A stretch of 17,013 nucleotides of DNA, taken from Bacteroidales bacterium (GTDB taxonomy: Bacteria > Bacteroidota > Bacteroidia > Bacteroidales > FEN-979). The stretch spans positions 1 through 17,013 of the forward strand of contig JALNWE010000065.1 of assembly GCA_023231065.1 (NCBI GenBank). Direction: 5' to 3'. The position numbers and the translations under genes were made by a program. The notes under the pieces are model-generated. The model was not told where the DNA came from. It searched no databases and saw nothing but the letters and a program-made list of their open reading frames with translations. Of the stretch, positions 6,613-14,038 are shown in pieces (the first letter of the stretch is position 1; every line of letters begins with the position of its first letter).

Positions 6613-7845
6613 ATGAGACTGGAAAACAAATTATTTCAGGGAAAAACCTTGGCGATCTTATCGGGTGGTGGCGATACCCCTGCCATTAATTCAAGCATCG
6701 AATGCATACGAAACCGCGCTTCGCTGCTGGGATTTAAAGTCTATGGTATCCTTCGCGGATGGAAAGGATTGTTAGGAGAAGGAGATGTGGTTGATCTGAC
6801 CAATCAGCCTTATGATGGATATTACGGTGGAACTGCCTTACGCTCCAGCAGGACCAACCCCTTTCCCTCCAAATTGAACCGCGAAAGCCGGGTCCCCCAG
6901 GTATTAAGGAACCTTGAAAGATATAAAATTGACGTGCTTGTCACCATTGGCGGTGATGATACCAACGGGGCCGCCAAACGGCTTTTCGAAACCGAAGGGA
7001 TCCCCGTTATCGGCTTCCCGAAAACCATTGATAACGATCTTCGCACACGGACCATTCATCGGTATAACGGAAGGGATATTGAAGCCGTACTTTGTCCCGG
7101 GTTCCCTTCGGCCGCCCTTTCGATGATGGAATTTACAGCCAGCATTAAAACAACCGCCGAATCCCATTCACGCATCATCATTCTCGAAGTCATGGGCCGG
7201 GATGCCGGCTGGCTCACCGGTACTGCTACTTTTGGCGGGGCATCGCTGGGGCTGGTCCCCGAATACGAGATCACCAAAGAACGGAAAGAGGTCTTTTTTG
7301 AAACGGTCAAAGAAGCTTACATGCACTCCAGGAAAAAATGCCTTGTCATTCCGGTCTCTGAGGGGATCCGCTGGTACGACGAAAAAACCAATAAGGTGGA
7401 TGTCGTTTATGCCAGCTCTGAAGTGGATGAATACGGTCATCCCCGCTTTGGAGGGGTCAGCGGAGTCGTGGCTTCTGAAATTTCCCAAAAACTGGGTATC
7501 GAAGCCCGCGCCCAGATCAGTGGATATTATGCCCGTTCGGGCCACTGCCGCCATTATGACCGTAAACTTACAGCAACCCTTGCCGATAAGGTTGTTGACC
7601 TCCTTTTACGGGAAGAATACGGGCAAATGCCGGTGATGAAAATAATCACTCCCCATGTGGAATTGGAAGAATTCAATACCACATCCATCGATATGGGCGC
7701 AGTTGGCAATAAACCTTTATCGGATGATTACTACGATATCGGTAAATTCTCCTTTACCCCGGCCTATAATGATTTTCTGTCAAACATCCTGGAAAAACCT
7801 ACGTATGATGAATTTAGGTATGACTTCCCGGTAGTTATCCCTTAA
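6613..7845 (+). CDS. 6-phosphofructokinase, probably pyrophosphate-dependent
   Basis: This 410-residue phosphofructokinase family enzyme phosphorylates fructose 6-phosphate to fructose 1,6-bisphosphate in glycolysis. Motifs are the phosphate-donor loop SGGGD (17-21), GGTALRSSR (about 72-80), GGDDTNGAA (113-121), PKTIDND (136-142, catalytic base Asp140) and MGRDAGW (194-200). In ATP-dependent enzymes such as E. coli PfkA the second GGD position is Gly and the residue before TIDND is Gly. Here they are Asp116 and Lys137, the combination known for pyrophosphate-dependent enzymes, which makes the step reversible. The ATG at 6613 is preferred over the in-frame TTG two codons earlier. Its stop shares the TTAA at 7842-7845 with the stop of the convergent aspartokinase gene. 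Donor specificity is inferred from two residues only. Confidence 0.93.
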   Translation: MRLENKLFQGKTLAILSGGGDTPAINSSIECIRNRASLLGFKVYGILRGWKGLLGEGDVVDLTNQPYDGYYGGTALRSSRTNPFPSKLNRESRVPQVLRNLERYKIDVLVTIGGDDTNGAAKRLFETEGIPVIGFPKTIDNDLRTRTIHRYNGRDIEAVLCPGFPSAALSMMEFTASIKTTAESHSRIIILEVMGRDAGWLTGTATFGGASLGLVPEYEITKERKEVFFETVKEAYMHSRKKCLVIPVSEGIRWYDEKTNKVDVVYASSEVDEYGHPRFGGVSGVVASEISQKLGIEARAQISGYYARSGHCRHYDRKLTATLADKVVDLLLREEYGQMPVMKIITPHVELEEFNTTSIDMGAVGNKPLSDDYYDIGKFSFTPAYNDFLSNILEKPTYDEFRYDFPVVIP

Positions 7846-9149
7846 ACAAGTACCAACTGCAGGGTTAACCTGCTTTTCTGTTCCATCAGGATTTTCCGGT
7901 TGTTTATTAACGCTTCGGCAGTTCCGGGTTGATAATGCCTTATGGTGATCAGTTCAAGCCCTTCATTATAGCGGGTTTTATAATCTTTCCGGAAATGTTC
8001 CAAAAGGAGAGGGATTTTTTGCGGATCATTATCAACGCAGATGGAAAAGCTGATGGCCGAATGTTGCATCACATTCACTTTCACCCTGTAAGTGGCAAGG
8101 ATATTGAAGATCTGGCTCAGATTTTCTTCCATGATAAAAGAAAAATCACGGGAAGAAAGAGAAATAAGGACCTGGTCCTGTTTCCGTATAAAAACAGGAA
8201 TATCTAAGGTCCATGATTCCAGATTTTCGATGGTAGTCCCTGTGCCATCAGGATCAGAAAACGATTTTACCCGGAGGATGATACCCGAATTTTCGAGGGG
8301 TTTAATGGTTTTGGGATGGATCACACTGGCTCCGTAATAAGCCAGCTCAATGGCCTCGCGGTATGAAAGCGTATCGAGTTTTATAGCTTCCTTTCTCCAT
8401 TTGGGATCGGCATTCATCACGCCCGGAACGTCTTTCCAGATCGTCATTTCTTTGACCTGGAGAGAATAGGCAAAAACAGCAGCCGTGAAATCTGATCCTT
8501 CCCGGCCCAGCGTTGTGGTGTCACCATGCATATCACTGCCAATAAATCCCTGCGTAAGCGCTACTGAAACGCCGGTTTTCTCCCGGTTAGCCAGATAAGC
8601 GGGAATGGCATTCCGTATAAGGTTTGTGGTTACTTCCCAGTTAACCCTGGCATCGCGGAAGGTACGGTCCGTCTTGATAAGGTCCCGCACATCCTGATAT
8701 ACTACATGTAATCCCTGTTCCAGCAGGTAATGATACACAATCGCGGAAGAAAAAAGCTCCCCGTAACTGACAATCTGGTCATATTCAAAATCAAAATCAA
8801 AATCAGGGGTATGGCCCATATATAAATGGCCCTTGCGTATATAACCCCGGAGCTGATTGAAAAGGGAATCGACGGTTTGATAAACAACATGATCCTGATC
8901 AGAAAATAATTCCTCAAGGATGTTCCAATGATATTTCTGGACTTTTTCAAAAGCTTCAATGAGACTGACAGGATCTCCGTTGATATAATATTTCAGGACC
9001 TCCTCCAGTGCATTTGTGGTTTTTCCCATGGCCGAAACCACCATCACAATCGGATCATCTTTGTATTTCCTGAGGATCCCGGCCACATTCCGAATCCCGG
9101 ATGCATTGCAAACCGATGCCCCGCCAAATTTAAATACTTTGATATCCAT
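7842..9149 (-). CDS. lysC: Aspartokinase (monofunctional)
   Basis: The 435-residue enzyme phosphorylates L-aspartate, the first step toward lysine, threonine, methionine and diaminopimelate. The kinase domain has KFGGAS (7-12), VSYGE (127-131), GREGSDFTAA (215-224) and the HPKTI segment (278-282). Residues about 325-435 carry ACT-type regulatory repeats, so feedback inhibition by an end-product amino acid is likely, but which one cannot be read. No homoserine dehydrogenase domain is fused, unlike ThrA. The ATG at 9149 is chosen because it gives the family start MDIKVFKFGG. The longer in-frame reading would run back across its own promoter and into mfd. The gene diverges from mfd and shares its terminal TTAA with the phosphofructokinase gene. 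Confidence 0.94.
   Translation of the reverse strand: MDIKVFKFGGASVCNASGIRNVAGILRKYKDDPIVMVVSAMGKTTNALEEVLKYYINGDPVSLIEAFEKVQKYHWNILEELFSDQDHVVYQTVDSLFNQLRGYIRKGHLYMGHTPDFDFDFEYDQIVSYGELFSSAIVYHYLLEQGLHVVYQDVRDLIKTDRTFRDARVNWEVTTNLIRNAIPAYLANREKTGVSVALTQGFIGSDMHGDTTTLGREGSDFTAAVFAYSLQVKEMTIWKDVPGVMNADPKWRKEAIKLDTLSYREAIELAYYGASVIHPKTIKPLENSGIILRVKSFSDPDGTGTTIENLESWTLDIPVFIRKQDQVLISLSSRDFSFIMEENLSQIFNILATYRVKVNVMQHSAISFSICVDNDPQKIPLLLEHFRKDYKTRYNEGLELITIRHYQPGTAEALINNRKILMEQKSRLTLQLVLV
8785..8805. repeat. In-frame TCAAAA hexanucleotide repeat inside lysC
   Basis: Three perfect copies of TCAAAA are followed by a partial TCA. On the coding strand they encode the alternating DFDFDFE of aspartokinase residues 116-122. 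A change in copy number would add or remove two residues without a frameshift. Confidence 0.7.
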
Positions 9150-9153
9150 CGTG

Positions 9154-9161
9154 CAAATGTA
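9154..9161 (-). promoter_or_regulatory. Bacteroidota -7 promoter box for lysC
   Basis: On the minus strand the bases read TACATTTG, an exact match to TAnnTTTG. Only four bases (CACG) separate it from the ATG at 9149. By the usual geometry the transcript would begin at or within a base or two of the start codon. No -33 TTTG lies at normal spacing; the nearest is about 28 bases away. Confidence 0.55.
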
Positions 9162-9181
9162 TGAAATAGCGGGGAAAATCG

Positions 9182-9189
9182 TAATTTTG
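9182..9189 (+). promoter_or_regulatory. Bacteroidota -7 promoter box for mfd
   Basis: TAATTTTG matches TAnnTTTG. It lies 35 bases before the TTG start of mfd, in the short divergent spacer shared with lysC, and its box starts 20 bases past the end of the opposing lysC box. The two promoters may therefore interfere. No clear -33 element is seen. Confidence 0.5.
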
Positions 9190-9212
9190 CAAAAACTCCA
9201 AATACTACTCTC

Positions 9213-9216
9213 GGAG
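9213..9216 (+). promoter_or_regulatory. Shine-Dalgarno-like GGAG supporting the mfd TTG start
   Basis: GGAG ends eight bases before the TTG at 9225. No in-frame ATG or GTG occurs between the upstream stop (TGA at 9162) and this TTG, and the next in-frame Met is at residue 94. The motif therefore helps fix the TTG as the start. It is one of the few Shine-Dalgarno-like sequences in this window. Confidence 0.5.
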
Positions 9217-9224
9217 ATACCTGG

Positions 9225-12200
9225 TTGAACCAACGTGAATTACTTTCGGCTTTTCAAGACCATTCAGGCGTAAAGGAAATTTTAAGCCTGGCCCATGGGG
9301 ATATTCCTGATATTGACTGTAGCCCTTCGGAAAACAACCCTTCCGGTTCAAAAGATAACCATACCGGGGATCATCAGGATCCTTGTTTTAAAAAGTTCAG
9401 GATCCAGCTCAAAGGACTGGTTGGCTCTTCCCGGTCGCTGGTAGCTACCAGTATTTACGAACAAACTACCTGTATCCATCTCTTTCTGCTTCCTGACCGG
9501 GAAATGGCCGCCTACTTTTATAACGACCTCGAACAAATTGCCGGGGAAGAAGAACTTGCTGTAAAAAAGAAACGCGTCCTTTTCTTCCCTTCTTCCTTCA
9601 AACACGGATTCCAAAGCGGAGTTAAGGATAATCAGGGCTTGCTGGCCCATACTGAAGTCTTAAACCGGCTTAACGGAAAATCGAAAAAGTTGATGATCGT
9701 CAGCTACCCGGAAGCGATCTCAGAAAAGGTAGCAAACAAAAAATATCTCGAAAAAAACACCCTGAAACTATCTGTCGGTGAGCAGGTAAATATGGATTTT
9801 ATCCTCGATTTATTGATCGAATATGAATTTGAACGCGCCGACTTTGTGGCGGAACCCGGCCAGTTTTCACTGAGGGGAGGCTTGATCGATATCTTTTCTT
9901 TCAGCAATGATTATCCTTACCGGGTGGAATTTTCAGGGAATCAGGTGGCTTCCATCCGCTCGTTTGATCCATCTACCCAGCTTTCCATCGAAAAAATCCT
10001 GAATATCAGCATTATCCCGGATATCCGGGTGAAATCTGAAAGAAAGATATCCTGTGAATCTGTTTTTTCCTTTCTTCCTGAAAGATCCATGATCTGGATG
10101 GATGACGTCGGTCTTATAGCCGATATCATCAACAAACAACCTGGTTCAGAACTATTGATCAACGGGGACGGCTTCCTGAGATCGTTACTCGACTTTTCAA
10201 CCCTTGAATTCGGGCGCCAGTTTTATTTTAAAACAGCCCGGCCCGTGGTTTTTAACACCGCCCCCCAGCCTTCATTTAATAAAAATTTCGATCTGTTATT
10301 AGCTGATCTTAAACAGAATGAAGCAAATGGATTCCGGAATATCCTGCTGACCGATAACCCCAAACAAGCGGAACGGCTGAACAGCATTTTTGAAGAAATC
10401 CGAAGTAAATCAGCGGATCCTAATTTACCATTGGCCGATCATTCGTTGTCAATTGTCACCCTGAATTTCTCTCTCCATGAAGGTTTTATCGACCGCGACC
10501 TAAAGGTAGCTTGTTATACCGATCATCAGATTTTTGAACGCTATCATAAATTTCATCTCCGCGAAGGATATGCCACGAAAGAATCATTGACCCTTAAGGA
10601 ACTATACGAACTACGGCCAGGTGATTACGTAACCCATATCGACCATGGAGTCGGCCGTTTTGATGGCCTTGAAAAAATTGTCAATAACGGCAAGGAACAG
10701 GAAGCGATCCGGCTGATTTATAAAAATGATGACTTACTCTATGTCAGCATTCATTCTCTCCACCGTATATCGAAATATATCGGGAAAGAAGGCACATCCC
10801 CTTCCCTGAACCGGCTGGGATCAGATTCCTGGAATAAGCTTAAAAACAGGACCAAAAGCAAGGTTAAAGACATAGCAAAAGACCTGATCAAACTTTACGC
10901 GGAACGCCGCGCGACGAAGGGTTTGGCTTGTGCCCCTGACACCTACCTGCAGGCAGAGCTGGAAGCTTCATTTCTTTATGAAGATACGCCCGACCAGATA
11001 AAGGCGACCCATGATGTAAAAAATGATCTCGAAGAAACCTATCCCATGGACAGGTTGATCTGTGGCGATGTGGGATTTGGCAAGACCGAAATTGCCATCC
11101 GCGCTGCTTTTAAAGTGGTCGCTGAAAGCAAACAGGTGGCAGTATTGGTCCCGACGACAATCCTCGCGCTCCAGCATTACAAGACTTTTGCCGAACGCTT
11201 GCAGGGATTGCCCTGCCGGGTTGATTATATCAACCGTTTTAAACCTGCCAAAGCGCAAAAAGAGCTGTTGAAGGATCTTGAAGCCGGTAAGGTGGATATC
11301 CTTATCGGGACCCACCGGCTTCTGAGCAAGGATATCGTTTTCAAAGATCTCGGATTGCTGGTCATTGACGAGGAACAAAAATTCGGTGTCGGGGCCAAAG
11401 AAAAAATCAAACAACTGAAGGTAAATGTCGATACCCTTACACTTACAGCCACTCCCATTCCCCGTACCCTTCAGTTCTCTTTGATGGGGGCCCGCGACCT
11501 TTCCATCATCAATACACCTCCGCCTAACCGGTACCCGGTTCAAACAGAAATCCACACCTTCAACGAGGAGATCATTAAAGAAGCCATCACTTTCGAAATA
11601 AGCAGGGGAGGCCAGGTGTTCTTTGTCAACACCCGCGTTCAGAACATCCTGGAGGTGGCTGGCATGATCCAGCGCATGGCGCCGCGCGCAAAGGTTGCTG
11701 TTGCCCATGGACAGATGGAAGGGCATAAACTTGAAAAAGTCATGCTCGATTTTATTGAAGGGGAATATGATGTTCTGGTTGCAACCACCATCATCGAATC
11801 AGGACTGGATATCTCCAATGTCAATACCATGATCATCAACGACGCCCATCACTATGGCTTGAGCGATCTGCACCAGTTGCGCGGAAGGGTTGGCCGTTCA
11901 AACAAGCATGCTTTTTGCTATCTCCTGGCGCCACCCATGTCGTCCCTGTCTGAAGAGGCCCGGAAGCGATTACGGGCCATTGAAGAATTTGCCGATCTGG
12001 GGAGCGGTTTCAACATTGCCATGCGCGACCTTGATATCCGGGGGGCCGGGAATATCCTGGGAGCCGAACAAAGTGGCTTTATCTCTGAAATAGGTTACGA
12101 TATGTATCAGAAAATTCTTGATGAAGCCTTGCTTGAGCTGAAAGAAACCGAATTCAGGGATGTTTTTCCGGCAGAGAAGAAGGAGGTATATGTCTCCGAT

Positions 12201-12641
12201 TGCGTCATCGAGACGGATCTGGAAATCTTAATCCCTGATCACTATATTACCAACTTCACTGAACGCCTTAACCTTTATAAAGAACTCGATTCCATCGAAA
12301 CAGAATCCGGGCTGGAATCATTCAGGGAAAGGTTGATTGACCGTTTTGGGACAATACCGGCGCAAACCGAAGCATTGATCCAGACCATCCGGCTTCGCTG
12401 GGTCGCCCGGAAATTGGGATTTGAAAAACTGATCTTACGGAAAAACCGCCTGATTGCTTATTTTATCAGCAAATCCGAATCCCCGTATTTTCAGTCCCCC
12501 CAGTTTGCTACCATCCTGGAGTTTATCAAACATAATTCGACCGATTGCCGCCTGAAAGAGGAAAACAAAAAACTGTTTTTGATTTTCCGGAACATTCCCG
12601 GTATCGATCAGGCTATTGAACAACTTTCAAAAATTACCTAA
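9225..12641 (+). CDS. mfd: Transcription-repair coupling factor
   Basis: The 1138-residue Mfd is an ATP-driven DNA translocase that removes RNA polymerase stalled at DNA damage and recruits UvrA. The N-terminal part is UvrB-like, with the GQFSLRGGLIDIF block (212-224). A CarD-like RNA-polymerase-interaction domain begins near ELRPGDYVTHIDHGVG (462-477). The RecG-type motor has Walker A GDVGFGKTE (614-622), DEEQ (715-718), TATPIPRT (741-748) and QLRGRVGRS (884-892). A C-terminal TRCF domain covers about 990-1090. Length and domain order are normal for the family. A polar, His/Asp/Ser-rich stretch at about residues 28-55 looks like an N-terminal insertion. The start is TTG, supported by the GGAG upstream. 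The gene diverges from lysC and converges on the lipoprotein gene. Confidence 0.97.
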   Translation: MNQRELLSAFQDHSGVKEILSLAHGDIPDIDCSPSENNPSGSKDNHTGDHQDPCFKKFRIQLKGLVGSSRSLVATSIYEQTTCIHLFLLPDREMAAYFYNDLEQIAGEEELAVKKKRVLFFPSSFKHGFQSGVKDNQGLLAHTEVLNRLNGKSKKLMIVSYPEAISEKVANKKYLEKNTLKLSVGEQVNMDFILDLLIEYEFERADFVAEPGQFSLRGGLIDIFSFSNDYPYRVEFSGNQVASIRSFDPSTQLSIEKILNISIIPDIRVKSERKISCESVFSFLPERSMIWMDDVGLIADIINKQPGSELLINGDGFLRSLLDFSTLEFGRQFYFKTARPVVFNTAPQPSFNKNFDLLLADLKQNEANGFRNILLTDNPKQAERLNSIFEEIRSKSADPNLPLADHSLSIVTLNFSLHEGFIDRDLKVACYTDHQIFERYHKFHLREGYATKESLTLKELYELRPGDYVTHIDHGVGRFDGLEKIVNNGKEQEAIRLIYKNDDLLYVSIHSLHRISKYIGKEGTSPSLNRLGSDSWNKLKNRTKSKVKDIAKDLIKLYAERRATKGLACAPDTYLQAELEASFLYEDTPDQIKATHDVKNDLEETYPMDRLICGDVGFGKTEIAIRAAFKVVAESKQVAVLVPTTILALQHYKTFAERLQGLPCRVDYINRFKPAKAQKELLKDLEAGKVDILIGTHRLLSKDIVFKDLGLLVIDEEQKFGVGAKEKIKQLKVNVDTLTLTATPIPRTLQFSLMGARDLSIINTPPPNRYPVQTEIHTFNEEIIKEAITFEISRGGQVFFVNTRVQNILEVAGMIQRMAPRAKVAVAHGQMEGHKLEKVMLDFIEGEYDVLVATTIIESGLDISNVNTMIINDAHHYGLSDLHQLRGRVGRSNKHAFCYLLAPPMSSLSEEARKRLRAIEEFADLGSGFNIAMRDLDIRGAGNILGAEQSGFISEIGYDMYQKILDEALLELKETEFRDVFPAEKKEVYVSDCVIETDLEILIPDHYITNFTERLNLYKELDSIETESGLESFRERLIDRFGTIPAQTEALIQTIRLRWVARKLGFEKLILRKNRLIAYFISKSESPYFQSPQFATILEFIKHNSTDCRLKEENKKLFLIFRNIPGIDQAIEQLSKIT

Positions 12642-12680
12642 AAAAAGAGCGGAAGCCATTATCTGCCCCCGCGCTTCTTC
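12640..12680 (-). terminator. Possible imperfect terminator of the receptor/lipoprotein operon
   Basis: On the minus strand AAGAAGCGCGG can pair, with two bulges, with CCGCTCTT; an alternative simple stem is GAAGC/GCTTC. The sequence then runs into seven T (the complement of 12640-12646), which overlap the mfd stop codon. The stem is imperfect, so this is tentative. It is the only candidate in the 64-bp convergent spacer. Confidence 0.3.
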
Positions 12681-12705
12681 ATGTATCGAAAATAACCTGG
12701 ATCAA

Positions 12706-14010
12706 TTAATTTTTACGTCCTGTAACTTTAAAGGTATCCACTTCCCATTTTGAAGCGGTACTGCTGGTTACTCCTGACGACCGGTAGCGATAAGCAATAT
12801 ATACAGGTTGATTGTAAGCCGAAAGATCAACATCCCCACTGGAGGTCCATACTCCGCTGTTGGCGGGCGATAGGGCACATTGAAGTGTAGTCCATGTTGC
12901 AACAGTCGGGTCGCCGCTTCCCGAATAGTTCGTCGAAATGTAAACTTCAAGTGGATTGGCCAGGCCGTTGTCGGTGTATTTTGTCCATGTCTTGAAAGTA
13001 AGGATGGGTTGGGAAACCCCGCTCAGGTCAATAGCCGGGGAGACCAACCATGCTTCACAGGGAACATCGCCCCCGTAACCATTTGCAACCATCACGGAAT
13101 AAGAAGCATCCCAGGTCCAGTTTTTATTGCTTGTTTTAACATATTTAACCCAGTCGGGAGGATCGGCATCAAAATTTTGTTGGTAAATAACCTTATAACC
13201 CGTATCAACGAAATTCTTGGTGTCGTTCACATCGCGGATGTACATCTGGTATTGGCCATTGAAAACACTGAAAATCCCGACCAGTGTCCCGACACCGTCA
13301 GGCATTTTGGTGTTGGCGAAGTTTGCATAGCTGCTCGTTCTGAGAATAAGGTTCTTTCCACCGATCACGATGACATTCCCAAAAGCATCCGCAATGTCGC
13401 GGTTGGTATTGGTTTCTCCGGAGATGACATAGGTTGAACTGGCATCCGGGAACCGTACATTTTTCAGGGCGACCAGGGAACTGACTTTACCTGAAAGCGA
13501 TCCGGTCAGATCAAGGGTGTCGGGTACCGGAGCTTTCCCGGGCAAACTGTCCAGGTAAAAACGCCCGCTGAGCATGGCTTGCGGGATCCGTCCGATACTC
13601 CCGTTGTAAGGATATCCTAACTGCACAACATCCGCGTAGTTTCCGAGATATAATCCTTTACATTTGATGAATATCCTTTGTCCGACTTTATACGTAGTAT
13701 AAAGGCTGGTCACATCAATACCCATTTCAAGACCGGCTGTATTATCCCGGATATATAATTTTTTATAGATATTTCCTGATTCATCATTGGCAGTGACGAT
13801 CCCCTGAATGATGGTATCAGCAGTGATCTCGACCATATCCTGTGTGCCAATCATGGCTTTTAAACCGGCAATCGTGCAGTTGGATTCGAAATCAACATGA
13901 GGGATGTACACTGGCGGTTCATCAAAATCTTGCTTAACACAGCCTGAAAAGACCACCATCAGGGTGAGGGAGATAAAAATTCCCAGGGTTTTCAAACGGA
14001 AGTATTTCAT
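12706..14010 (-). CDS. Lipoprotein with DUF5689-like and choice-of-anchor-J-like domains
   Basis: This is a 434-residue exported lipoprotein. It has a basic N-terminus, a hydrophobic core (about 8-21) and a lipobox FSGC with the lipid-modified Cys at 24. The following VKQDFDE contains acids near the Cys, which resembles the surface-export signals described for Bacteroidota lipoproteins. Residues about 40-265 look like DUF5689. The segment around 66-130 (GIVTANDESGN, LYIRDNTAGLE, YKVGQRIFIKCKGLYLG) has the strand pattern of an OB fold. Residues about 273-432 look like the choice-of-anchor-J beta-sandwich (QQNFDADPPDW, AWLVSPAIDLSG, YIAYRYRS). There is no type IX sorting tail. The gene begins 28 bp after the receptor gene and is probably its operon partner, perhaps a surface substrate-binding component in the place SusD holds in glycan systems. 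The ligand is unknown. Confidence 0.82.
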   Translation of the reverse strand: MKYFRLKTLGIFISLTLMVVFSGCVKQDFDEPPVYIPHVDFESNCTIAGLKAMIGTQDMVEITADTIIQGIVTANDESGNIYKKLYIRDNTAGLEMGIDVTSLYTTYKVGQRIFIKCKGLYLGNYADVVQLGYPYNGSIGRIPQAMLSGRFYLDSLPGKAPVPDTLDLTGSLSGKVSSLVALKNVRFPDASSTYVISGETNTNRDIADAFGNVIVIGGKNLILRTSSYANFANTKMPDGVGTLVGIFSVFNGQYQMYIRDVNDTKNFVDTGYKVIYQQNFDADPPDWVKYVKTSNKNWTWDASYSVMVANGYGGDVPCEAWLVSPAIDLSGVSQPILTFKTWTKYTDNGLANPLEVYISTNYSGSGDPTVATWTTLQCALSPANSGVWTSSGDVDLSAYNQPVYIAYRYRSSGVTSSTASKWEVDTFKVTGRKN

Positions 14011-14038
14011 AAATGATTGTATTTAAATGTTTTGGTGA

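Noticed and set aside
9176..9189. AAAAT/ATTTT inverted repeat in the lysC-mfd spacer as an operator
   Set aside because: The stem is only five A/T pairs and overlaps the -7 box by composition, so chance explains it.
9150..9233. 28-residue extension of aspartokinase into the mfd start region
   Set aside because: The ATG at 9149 gives the standard KFGG start, and the extension would be read from the opposite promoter region.
10968..11726. A 252-codon open frame on the minus strand inside mfd
   Set aside because: It lies entirely antisense to the conserved motor domain of Mfd, has no recognisable motif or promoter box, and its composition follows from the codon usage of the plus-strand gene.
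12880..13437. A 185-codon plus-strand open frame opposite the lipoprotein gene
   Set aside because: It is antisense to a well-supported lipoprotein and has no start context or family features.
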